Program-made: the position numbers and the translations under genes
DNA from: Candidatus Bathyarchaeia archaeon
GTDB taxonomy: Archaea; Thermoproteota; Bathyarchaeia; Hecatellales; Hecatellaceae
Reading direction: 5' to 3'
NCBI GenBank assembly: GCA_038883335.1
Contig: JAVZMI010000002.1
Coordinates: 73,242 to 137,241, forward strand
Length of the DNA: 64,000 nt
Shown: one piece after another, positions 42,861-50,435 of the stretch
Numbering within the stretch: the first letter of the stretch is position 1
Layout of the letters: each line of letters opens with the position of its first letter
The notes under the pieces: generated by a model
Databases searched by the model: none
What the model was told of the DNA's origin: nothing
What the model saw: the letters and a program-made list of their open reading frames with translations, nothing else

Positions 42861-44097
42861 TCTCTATATGGTTCTTTATCTTGTCTATTACTAAGCCAGC
42901 GGATTCCACAGTAATCGTTACAGACTTCTCACCGTAAAGTTGACTCACAACCGAGGAAAGTGTGTGGATTTTTGAGATCAACGACAGAGACGACGAATTT
43001 AAAGGTAGCCTGAAGGACGCCTTCACGAAGCCTTTCAACTTCTCAAAGATCATCCGCTTTAATTTCTCGAGGTTAATAGAGTACAAGGCGCTGATAGGCA
43101 CCGGGTTCGGCGCAAGTCCTTTTAACTCTTCCAGAGTTTTATCTAATGTAGTTGAGTCGACTAGGTCGACCTTATTAAAGGCTGTAATTATGGGGGTTGT
43201 GCACACACCTATCTCCCTCAAAGTCTTCAAGCAACAACGCAGCTTCCTCTCTATTTCGGAGATGTTCTCGCTAACGTCAACAACTAGAACTATCAAGTCT
43301 GAGAAGACCGTCTCATCTAAGGTAGATTTGAAGGCCTCTATCAAGGTTATGGGTATCCTGTCTATGAAGCCAACAGTGTCAGTTAAGAGAGCCTTCTTTC
43401 CGTGAAAGTCGATGGTTGAGGTCTTTGGGGATAATGTTGTGAAGGGTCCTCTATCAACCTTCGCGGGTACCGAGGTTAAGGCTTTGAATAGCGTACTCTT
43501 CCCTGCGACGGTATAGCCCGCCAGAGATATGGTCTGCAAGCCTAGGTCAGACCTTAAAGTCCGCTTCACCTGCTTCATCCTCCTCAGCCTCAGAAGCTGA
43601 GCCTCGATGCTGGCAACACGCCGTTTTATCGCTTCAAAATATACGTCTACTTCATACCTGCCCAGACCGTGGAAACCGGGCTGCTCGCCTTTTTTAGCCA
43701 ACCGCACCTTCTCTTTAGCCTGAGTTAACTCGTAACGCAATCTAGCAAGTTCGATCTGGAGCTTAGCTTCCCTCGTAGATGCATTGCGGCTGAACACTTC
43801 GAGGATAAGTTGGAATTTGTCGATCACTTCCACACCAGTCGCCTTTGCAATATTGTAGGCTTGGACAGGCTTCAGCTCATTCTCAAATATTACTCGCTGG
43901 GCATTAGTCTCTCTAACAAGCCTAGCTAGTTCCTCCAATTTGCCTTTGCCAATTTGATATCGCGAATCTGGAGCCCTAACTTGCTCGAGAGTCTCCACCA
44001 CACAGTAACCTGCAGACTCAGCTAAGCTTTGAAGCTCCCCAAGCAAGCTTACATTCCCAAGCCTACGCTCGACCAGAATCACCGGCAACCTGAACAT
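42823..44097 (-). CDS. hflX: HflX-type ribosome-associated GTPase
   Basis: About 424 residues. HflX N-terminal domain, with the QIGKGKLEELA segment, a coiled coil (about 115-180) and GTPase domain with G1 GYTVAGKST (about 204-212), G3 DTVGF (about 249-253) and NKVD (about 316-319). HflX binds the large subunit and rescues or splits stalled ribosomes. ATG 44097 (MFRLPVILVERR) is preferred over ATG 44130. It overlaps neither mbf1 stop nor start but follows directly. Confidence 0.92.
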   Translation of the reverse strand: MFRLPVILVERRLGNVSLLGELQSLAESAGYCVVETLEQVRAPDSRYQIGKGKLEELARLVRETNAQRVIFENELKPVQAYNIAKATGVEVIDKFQLILEVFSRNASTREAKLQIELARLRYELTQAKEKVRLAKKGEQPGFHGLGRYEVDVYFEAIKRRVASIEAQLLRLRRMKQVKRTLRSDLGLQTISLAGYTVAGKSTLFKALTSVPAKVDRGPFTTLSPKTSTIDFHGKKALLTDTVGFIDRIPITLIEAFKSTLDETVFSDLIVLVVDVSENISEIERKLRCCLKTLREIGVCTTPIITAFNKVDLVDSTTLDKTLEELKGLAPNPVPISALYSINLEKLKRMIFEKLKGFVKASFRLPLNSSSLSLISKIHTLSSVVSQLYGEKSVTITVESAGLVIDKIKNHIENAGGQVLETQQV

Positions 44098-44098
44098 T

Positions 44099-44605
44099 TC
44101 ACTTCTCCTGTTTCTTGAATGTAACCACATCGCCTATAGTTAAATCGTAACGCAGAGGAGGGGACGTCTGTGTAACTGGAAAGTCCTCCTTCACCAAGAG
44201 GGAGACACCTAACACATGCTCCAACTTTTTAGCTATTAACAGGCTAGGGGTGAGCTTTGATGTCTCTATTTTCCCGATAAGGGAGGCTTTCTCATTGATC
44301 ATCTTACCCAACTCTTCCTGAGACCAGCCATGCTCCTCACGGGCTTTCCTCACCCTTAAACCGTAGTCATCCACGACAGCATAAACATCTGGTCGGATGT
44401 CTGAGAGACCCCTGCTCTGCCTGATTGGCGGAGGAGCCCGAGTTGCTACGCTATTTTTCCTAGATAGACTAGAGCTTACCCCGCCCGTTTTAATGTCTAA
44501 TGTCCCAAGCTTTGCGCACTCTACACAGGCTAGAAGCCTAGCGCCCTCGATGGACACGGGAAGGAGCTTGTTAGGAGAGACTTTACCGCAAATCTCACAT
44601 CGCAT
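44099..44605 (-). CDS. mbf1: Multiprotein bridging factor 1 (MBF1)
   Basis: A 168-residue archaeal MBF1. N-terminal zinc ribbon (CEICGK and CVEC), a linker, and a Cro-like helix-turn-helix (about 83-137, VRKAREEHGWSQEELGKMINEKASLIGKIE). I start it at MRCEICGKV (ATG 44605), because a TATA-like TTTATACTATA lies about 40 bases upstream on the minus strand. Archaeal MBF1 associates with ribosomes. It precedes hflX, trm56 and tfe. Confidence 0.93.
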   Translation of the reverse strand: MRCEICGKVSPNKLLPVSIEGARLLACVECAKLGTLDIKTGGVSSSLSRKNSVATRAPPPIRQSRGLSDIRPDVYAVVDDYGLRVRKAREEHGWSQEELGKMINEKASLIGKIETSKLTPSLLIAKKLEHVLGVSLLVKEDFPVTQTSPPLRYDLTIGDVVTFKKQEK

Positions 44606-44756
44606 ATCGAGTGACCTTTGAGATCTATTAAAGATATAGTATAAACTCGGTATTATTTTTATGGTTGGCGATAATCTAAGGGTGACGCAGTGCGTAAGCT
44701 GAACTTTGGATAAGAAGTCGTAGGCCATGGTTAACGGCAGTAGCCGGCTCCAATGA

Positions 44757-45302
44757 TTACGCTTCACAATTGGAGTGTGAACCGTGGCGGACCTTGACCG
44801 CTACACCCAACCTGAAGAGAGACATCTCACAACCCGCCAACACAGCTCTCCCAACTGCTAAGACTTCATCTCTACTGTTCGTCACCACAACCTCATCCCG
44901 GGGTCTTATATTAGGATCTGCCACCTTTACATGCTTTGCGAAGACACTCCTCCCAGCCCTTATGAACTCTTCGATATCGCCAGCTACGACGACTCTTAAC
45001 CGTGGAGACTTGAAGGTTTTGAGGAGACGCTTCGCCCCCTCCACAGTCAACCCGAAGAGACCGTCTGTGGGCCTCAACGTTGCGAGAAGTTTACCTTTCA
45101 GATACACATGTCTGACTTTTCCTGTGGTGGGTGAGAGTTTGATTCTGACACTCTTGGGGAAGAGAGATACACCTGCCCCTCTACCAAACTGGTAGTCTGC
45201 GATGCTCCTTATCTTTAGGAGACTCTCATCTTTTTGAGATGGTTTTAATAGTGAACCCGTAATGTACCACCTAAAGCTGCTAGGTTTAATTTTTTGGAAC
45301 AA
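44757..45302 (-). CDS. PUA-domain protein like the C-terminal half of archaeosine tRNA-guanine transglycosylase
   Basis: A 181-residue protein. DYQFGRGAG (about 38-46), GKVRHVYLKGKLLATLRP (about 62-79) and PRLRVVVAGDIEEFIRAG then VFAKHV correspond to the C1-C2 and PUA domains of ArcTGT and archaeosine synthase. It ends in GVAVKVRHG plus a short tail, as ArcTGT does. The catalytic transglycosylase barrel is not encoded here. It may be the separate tRNA-binding subunit of a split ArcTGT. It lies upstream of mbf1, separated by a promoter region. Confidence 0.75.
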   Translation of the reverse strand: MFQKIKPSSFRWYITGSLLKPSQKDESLLKIRSIADYQFGRGAGVSLFPKSVRIKLSPTTGKVRHVYLKGKLLATLRPTDGLFGLTVEGAKRLLKTFKSPRLRVVVAGDIEEFIRAGRSVFAKHVKVADPNIRPRDEVVVTNSRDEVLAVGRAVLAGCEMSLFRLGVAVKVRHGSHSNCEA

Positions 45303-45427
45303 TAGTTTATATCCCTATCGTGCATGTCAAGAAGGTTGATGCGGCATTTAACTCTGTCTTAGCTAACCCGGATGGCTTAGATTAATAGCTACGTTATGTC
45401 ATTTTTTTTATTGGAGTGCTTATAGCC

Positions 45428-45799
45428 ATGAAGCGGCTGAGTTCGAGGGAAGCTAAGAGGATGATGAGCCGTATAGGCATAGATGCAAAAGAGCTCCCAG
45501 AGGTGAGAGAAGTCATCTTTAAGACTGATACGAAGGAGATGGTGGTTCGAAACCCAACGGTTACAGTCATAGACTTTCAAGGCCAGAAGATGTTCCAAGT
45601 TATTGGAGAAGGTCTAATAGAACGTATCACTGCTCCTACACAGGTAACCGTTGAAACCAAGCCGAAGACACCCGACGAGGACATTCAACTCGTCGCTACA
45701 CAAGCAAATGTGAGCCTAAACGAGGCTAAAGAGGCTTTGGAGAAGACGGGAGGGGATCTGGCGCAGGCGATATTGCTACTGACTTCCAAGAGGAGGTGA
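45428..45799 (+). CDS. nac: Nascent polypeptide-associated complex alpha homologue
   Basis: About 123 residues. N-terminal ribosome-binding SSREAKRMMSRIGI, NAC domain (about 30-75, EVIFKTDTKEMVVRNPTVTVIDFQGQ) and C-terminal UBA domain (about 83-120, DIQLVATQANVSLNEAKEALEKTGGDLAQAILLL). It binds nascent chains at the exit tunnel. ATG 45428 follows GGAGTG. Its 3' end overlaps the opposite-strand ATPase subunit D by 24 bases. Confidence 0.93.
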   Translation: MKRLSSREAKRMMSRIGIDAKELPEVREVIFKTDTKEMVVRNPTVTVIDFQGQKMFQVIGEGLIERITAPTQVTVETKPKTPDEDIQLVATQANVSLNEAKEALEKTGGDLAQAILLLTSKRR

Positions 45800-46450
45800 A
45801 GCTGCCTCTTCGGCGGCTTCATGAATCATCTTTATCCTCTTAAGTCTGAAGAAGTCCTCCCTCGCCATCTCCTCCAGATGGAACTGAATGAACCGTATAT
45901 TATTTTCAAATCTAGGGATGATAACGTTCTCCAGAGCGTTAACTCTCCTCTTCGTCATCGTAACAGCCTCAGCCAACCGTTTTACAGCCGTCTCAATCTC
46001 AGCCAGCTCCACGATCGTTTCAAGAACCTTCTCGAAGGTCTTAATTGCATCATCGACGGTAGCTGTTGTCTCTGGGAAATTATACCACCAACCTTTCTCA
46101 GAAACCCTCTCAGCGGAAAGTTCTAGTAGCGGGATAGTAACGCCAATTATGTTTCGGTACCTCTCATTAACGTTAAAACGATCAGGGGCCGTGTAAGATA
46201 TTTCTTCGAGTTTTCTTGGCCCGAGTATTATCTGCGCCACCATGAAATTCCTGTAAGCGGACTCAAGTGCCTTGTTCAATCTTTCACGGAGTGGGCCGAC
46301 ATCCCGTACATACTTGAGGAAGTGCATTAACAATGCATCCCTCTTCTCAACGAGGAGGTCATGCCCCCTCTTTGCTAGTTTAACTCTTCTCCTCAAAGTC
46401 AATAGCTCAGCACGTGTAGCCTTCACGGTCGAGACCCGCTCACTGGACAA
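45776..46450 (-). CDS. atpD: A-type ATP synthase subunit D
   Basis: A 224-residue central-stalk subunit of the archaeal A1Ao ATP synthase. It is a long antiparallel coiled coil: RAELLTLRRRVKLAKRGHDLLVEKRDAL (about 13-40) and NALENVIIPRFENNIRFIQFHLEEMARED (about 175-203). The rest of the ATP synthase operon is not here, so the gene stands apart from its complex. Confidence 0.94.
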   Translation of the reverse strand: MSSERVSTVKATRAELLTLRRRVKLAKRGHDLLVEKRDALLMHFLKYVRDVGPLRERLNKALESAYRNFMVAQIILGPRKLEEISYTAPDRFNVNERYRNIIGVTIPLLELSAERVSEKGWWYNFPETTATVDDAIKTFEKVLETIVELAEIETAVKRLAEAVTMTKRRVNALENVIIPRFENNIRFIQFHLEEMAREDFFRLKRIKMIHEAAEEAASPPLGSQ

Positions 46451-46484
46451 AATAGAACCACCCCTGCTGGAGTATAATTTTATA

Positions 46485-46943
46485 CTATATGCCTTTTAAC
46501 TGTTGCTTCTGTATGGCGAAGTCTTCCTTTTTTATAAACCGCCATTCTCCAACTAGAACATCGTAGATGTCGTCTGAGTCGACTATGATTTCAAAACGGT
46601 CTAGAAGTTCAGCCAACTTTTGGGCGAGAATGTGGTAGCATATTGGAGTGGTACCCTCGATTACATGGAAGTAGAAGTCGTCACAACTGCAATAATTTGC
46701 TGCAGGAATTACTTGGTAGTCTCGCTCTTTCCCGACCACTACCCATACAAGTCTCCCACTAGGCTCGAACACATATTTCTTTACAGCCAACTCATCTACT
46801 GCCTTTAGGGCGTTAACGAGACGCTTACCGAAGATTGCGGATAATTTAGCTTTCTGGCCATCTGAGAGACCCTTTAAATTATCTATTCCCTCGCAGATTT
46901 TATTTAGCGCATCAATCTCTTTATCCAAAATCTGTTCCGCCAT
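46485..46943 (-). CDS. SWIM zinc-finger protein
   Basis: A 152-residue protein whose centre (about 80-108) reads CSCDDFYFHV then ICYHILAQKLAE, the C-x-C...C-x-H pattern of the SWIM zinc finger. SWIM domains bind DNA or protein, and an archaeal group (Sws1-like) is linked to recombinases. The rest is helical with no other domain. It follows its own promoter and lies upstream of atpD on the same strand. Confidence 0.8.
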   Translation of the reverse strand: MAEQILDKEIDALNKICEGIDNLKGLSDGQKAKLSAIFGKRLVNALKAVDELAVKKYVFEPSGRLVWVVVGKERDYQVIPAANYCSCDDFYFHVIEGTTPICYHILAQKLAELLDRFEIIVDSDDIYDVLVGEWRFIKKEDFAIQKQQLKGI

Positions 46944-46993
46944 GAGGGTAGGTTTGATTAGTTTATTTATGGGGCAGAGGTAAAATTCTTTCG

Positions 46994-47836
46994 GTGCGAT
47001 GTTTGATACGGCCTTATTTCCCTTGGCCTGCAGCTCTTATCAAAAATCGAGAGAAGACCATTGTAGTATCAGACCTTCACTTAGGTTTTGAGGCTGAGCT
47101 TGTGAGGATGGGAATAAATCTGCCATCCCAAACTTATAAGATAGAAGCCAACCTTACCAAGCTTATAGAGGAGACTAGGCCCGACCGCCTCATAATATTA
47201 GGTGATCTGAAGCATGGCATACCGGTCGTCTCCTTGTTAGAGCGGCTAGATCTGCCAAGATTTATCGAAAAAATCAGTGAGAAGGTACCCGTGGAGCTGA
47301 TACTCGGCAACCACGATGGGGGAATCTCACGTTTAGCCAAGAAGGACCTCACCATCAGGTCTAGTAGAGGGTTATTAATGGAAGGTAACGATAAGATAGG
47401 CCTGTTCCATGGCCATACATGGCCGGCTCAAAAGCTCTTCGAAGCTAGATACTGGATTGTAGGTCATATACATCCGGCAATCCAGTTCAGAGGTCTCTTT
47501 GGGTTCAAGACTATAAAGCCTATCTGGCTCAAGGTGAGGTTAGATTCTGAAAAGATAGTTAAGGGCTTTCTCAAAAATAGGAACATAGAGGTAGAGCATG
47601 GAGATGCCGCGGAGACTCTATATAAAAAGTTCGGAGTCAAAGTTGGATGTACCAATATGATCATTATGCCAGCGTTTAATGAAATGCTGGGTGGACTCGC
47701 ATTAAACGCCATAACTCACGATGAACTTTTAGGCCCAATACTTAGAAATGCAGCTGCAGAGCTAGAGACCTCAGAGGTCATACTGACAGACGGAACCTTT
47801 CTAGGGGAGTTGAAGGATCTAAAGAGGTTTTCATGA
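46994..47836 (+). CDS. Calcineurin-like metallophosphoesterase (TIGR00024-like)
   Basis: A 280-residue enzyme with all five metal motifs: VSDLHLGFE (about 25-33), ILGDLKHG (about 68-75), LGNHDGG (about 104-110), FHGHTW (about 139-144) and VGHIHP (about 158-163). It resembles an archaeal family of about this size that often lies beside helicases. Its C-terminal third contains CTNMIIMPAFNEML. The substrate is unknown. Confidence 0.87.
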   Translation: MRCLIRPYFPWPAALIKNREKTIVVSDLHLGFEAELVRMGINLPSQTYKIEANLTKLIEETRPDRLIILGDLKHGIPVVSLLERLDLPRFIEKISEKVPVELILGNHDGGISRLAKKDLTIRSSRGLLMEGNDKIGLFHGHTWPAQKLFEARYWIVGHIHPAIQFRGLFGFKTIKPIWLKVRLDSEKIVKGFLKNRNIEVEHGDAAETLYKKFGVKVGCTNMIIMPAFNEMLGGLALNAITHDELLGPILRNAAAELETSEVILTDGTFLGELKDLKRFS

Positions 47837-48048
47837 TTTACGATGAATACACAAACGGCCAGATTTTCGCTCACAAAATTCGAAAATTCAAAACCACAAC
47901 CAAAACTTAGTGAAGGAAAGCTTTTAGATGTTTGAATACTACATTAGAGAGACCAATATCAGACAAAGTTCCACTTTCACATAGGCAGGAGAGTTGAAAA
48001 CCTTATTTCACACGCAGAGCCTTTCGAGTAGCCAGTAACCTAAAGGAT

Positions 48049-48900
48049 GTGGTGAGAGTGCCTCTAATAATCGGCGTCTTTGGGAAGGGTGGTGTAGGTA
48101 AAACCACTTTCACCGCGCTACTCCTTAAGGCACTTATCGAACGCCGAAAGGAATTGGAGACGAAACTTGGGAAGACACCGACGATTTTAGCTGTAGACGC
48201 GGATCCGAATACTTGTCTGCCAGCCGCCTTGGGGGTGAAAAAATTCACTACCCTTGACCATCTTACCGAGGAGTTTAAAGGGAAGTCTATTGACCCCGAA
48301 CTCTTCCAAAGCAGGTTCCAGAACCTCATGTTGGAGAATGAGCAGGAAGACTATGATCTGTTGGTTATGGGCAGGGGGGAGAGCGGCGGCTGCTACTGCT
48401 ATATTAATTATCTACTAAAGCACGCTGTAGAAAAATATGTATTGAAAGGAGACTACGCCTACGACTTTATTCTAATGGACTGTGAAGCAGGACTTGAGCA
48501 AATATCAAGGAAGACCGCCTCTTGGGTCGACAATCTCGTCATACTCACCGACCCCTCAGAAACAAGCTTAAAAACGCTTGAGCGAATAAAGAAGACATTG
48601 TCGGAGCTCTCACTGAAAGAGGGCATCCCGGTAGGGAGGGTCTTTATTTTAGGCAACCTTGCAAGAGAGTTCCCAAAGGGCTCATACCCATTCATAGAGG
48701 AAAAGATCAGATCTCACACGAAAAGCATAGGCGCCGAGTATTTAGGAACTCTACCCTACGAAGCGAAAATTCAAGAGCTCAACTTAGCTGGGAGGCCGGT
48801 GGTGGAACTCCCTCGCGAAGTAGAATTTTACCGGAAGATAGAAGAGGTCTTAGAGAAACTAATAGCAGCGGCCACAAAAAAGGATAGACCAAACTCCTAA
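48049..48900 (+). CDS. cooC: CooC-type nickel-insertion ATPase for CO dehydrogenase
   Basis: A 283-residue MinD/ParA-like P-loop ATPase. Deviant Walker A GKGGVGKTTF (about 12-21), LAVDADPN (about 47-54) and the nickel-binding GCYCYIN motif (about 113-119) with Cys-x-Cys are diagnostic of CooC. It loads nickel into the active site of CO dehydrogenase. No CODH subunit gene is in the window. The ftr gene follows, and a Ni/Co importer lies at 30386, both consistent with a Wood-Ljungdahl pathway. Confidence 0.9.
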   Translation: MVRVPLIIGVFGKGGVGKTTFTALLLKALIERRKELETKLGKTPTILAVDADPNTCLPAALGVKKFTTLDHLTEEFKGKSIDPELFQSRFQNLMLENEQEDYDLLVMGRGESGGCYCYINYLLKHAVEKYVLKGDYAYDFILMDCEAGLEQISRKTASWVDNLVILTDPSETSLKTLERIKKTLSELSLKEGIPVGRVFILGNLAREFPKGSYPFIEEKIRSHTKSIGAEYLGTLPYEAKIQELNLAGRPVVELPREVEFYRKIEEVLEKLIAAATKKDRPNS

Positions 48901-48996
48901 ACTGAGAGCCCTACCATGATAGCCCTATGGAAAGTTTTAAGTTAATTTATAGAGAATACCACCCATCCTAACTGGGATTAAGGAGGGTAGATCAAG

Positions 48997-49893
48997 GTGG
49001 AGGTAGAAATCGAGGACACCTTCGCGGAAGCATTCCCTATGTGGGCCAGTAGAATGTTAATAACAGCCACCAATGAGAAGTGGGCTCTAAAATCAGCCCA
49101 AGCCGCCACGGGCTTCGCTGTGTCGGTAATTATGTCACCAGCCGAAGCTGGAATAGAGAAAACAACCCAGCCAAATGAGACTCCTGATGGAAGACCAGGA
49201 GTCATAATTCAGGTTTACCATAACAGTGGTCACGCGTTGAAAGATCAGCTCCTGCGGAGAACTGGACAATGCATAATGACAGCACCCACAACAGCTGCCT
49301 TCGACGCGATGGGCGAAAGAGCAACAAAACGGCTGAAGATAGGATCCAGTCTCCGATACTTCGGCGACGGTTTCCAGAAAAAAGACACCCTCGGCGGGAG
49401 ACGTATATGGCGCATTCCAGTAATGGAGGGCGAGTTCATTGTAGAAGATAAATTTGGCGTGAAGCTAGGGGTTGCTGGGGGGAACTTTTTGGTCATGGCC
49501 GAAAGTGCAGAGGCAGGTTTGACAGCTGCGGAAAGCGCTGTTGAAGCAGTCATAGGCAAAGTTGAAGGTGTCATCATGTCTTTTCCCGGTGGAGTCTGTC
49601 GGTCTGGCTCGAAGGTTGGCTCCTTAAAGTATAAGCTGCCTGCCTCAACAAACCACCCCTTCTGCCCCACTTTGCGGGGCGTAGTCCCTGAGAGCCGAAT
49701 ACCAGAAAACGTGAAATGTGTCTATGAGCTGATTTATAATGGTATAAATCTCGCCTCTGTGAAGATGGCGATGAAATTGGGTATTGAGGCTGCGGCTAAG
49801 ACCCCAGGTGTCGTAAAGGTCTCTGCGGCGAATTTTGGAGGTAAGCTAGGCCCATATAAGATACACCTTAAGAGATTGGGGTTGTCCATTTAA
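48997..49893 (+). CDS. ftr: Formylmethanofuran:tetrahydromethanopterin formyltransferase
   Basis: A 298-residue soluble enzyme moving the formyl group from formylmethanofuran to tetrahydromethanopterin, second step of CO2 reduction in archaeal C1 metabolism. VEIEDTFAEAFPMW at the N-terminus, CIMTAPTTAAFDAM and GNFLVMAESAEAGL match the family end to end, with normal length. GTG 48997 lies behind GGAGG. It follows cooC and is not next to other methyl-branch genes. Confidence 0.95.
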   Translation: MEVEIEDTFAEAFPMWASRMLITATNEKWALKSAQAATGFAVSVIMSPAEAGIEKTTQPNETPDGRPGVIIQVYHNSGHALKDQLLRRTGQCIMTAPTTAAFDAMGERATKRLKIGSSLRYFGDGFQKKDTLGGRRIWRIPVMEGEFIVEDKFGVKLGVAGGNFLVMAESAEAGLTAAESAVEAVIGKVEGVIMSFPGGVCRSGSKVGSLKYKLPASTNHPFCPTLRGVVPESRIPENVKCVYELIYNGINLASVKMAMKLGIEAAAKTPGVVKVSAANFGGKLGPYKIHLKRLGLSI

Positions 49894-50044
49894 TAGGTAG
49901 GAAAATTTGTTGCAGCCGTTTTGGTCTATTTTAGGATTCTGAGCCTACGTGATGAATGCTGATTACATTAAATCATCATAGCTGGCAAATGCAGTAATCT
50001 TTAAGTTCGATAACCTTTAATACTCTAAAGATGAGGTCTAAAAG

Positions 50045-50407
50045 ATGACTTCTGAAACCGAGTCTGCTGCTGAGGCAACAACGAAAGCTGCGGAGAAGCC
50101 AAAGACTACCACTTACGTTAAGGCTCTCCCCCTCTCCGACTATGTGGATATTTCAAAGATCAAGAATGAACTTGACGCTGGAAACATATTAATAGTCAAG
50201 ATAACCCCGATGGCGGAGAAGAGCATTGAAGACGTGAAAAGCGCCATCGACGAGTTGAAGTCTTACGTGGAGACTATTGGGGGAGACATAGCAAGACTTG
50301 GGGAAGAACGAATAGTGGTGACACCCTCGCCCATAAGGATCTGGCGGAAGAAAGCTATAGAGACCATCACAACGCAGACAGCTAAGCCTGCTGAAACGGA
50401 TTATTAA
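50045..50407 (+). CDS. sepF: SepF-like cell division protein
   Basis: A 120-residue protein. The core about 23-103 (YVKALPLSDYVDISKIKNEL, ILIVKITPMA, ELKSYVETIGGDIARLGEERIVVTP) matches archaeal SepF, which anchors FtsZ to the membrane. The usual N-terminal amphipathic membrane helix is not obvious: the first 22 residues are Ser/Thr/Ala/Glu/Lys-rich. It is convergent with the aCPSF1 gene. It implies FtsZ-based division. Confidence 0.88.
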   Translation: MTSETESAAEATTKAAEKPKTTTYVKALPLSDYVDISKIKNELDAGNILIVKITPMAEKSIEDVKSAIDELKSYVETIGGDIARLGEERIVVTPSPIRIWRKKAIETITTQTAKPAETDY

Positions 50408-50435
50408 AAGGGGCAGTGCTACTTTTTTTACGTAA

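Noticed and set aside
44606-44767. 54-residue N-terminal extension of MBF1
   Set aside because: It would begin inside the preceding gene and run through a TATA-like element; the family starts at the zinc ribbon.
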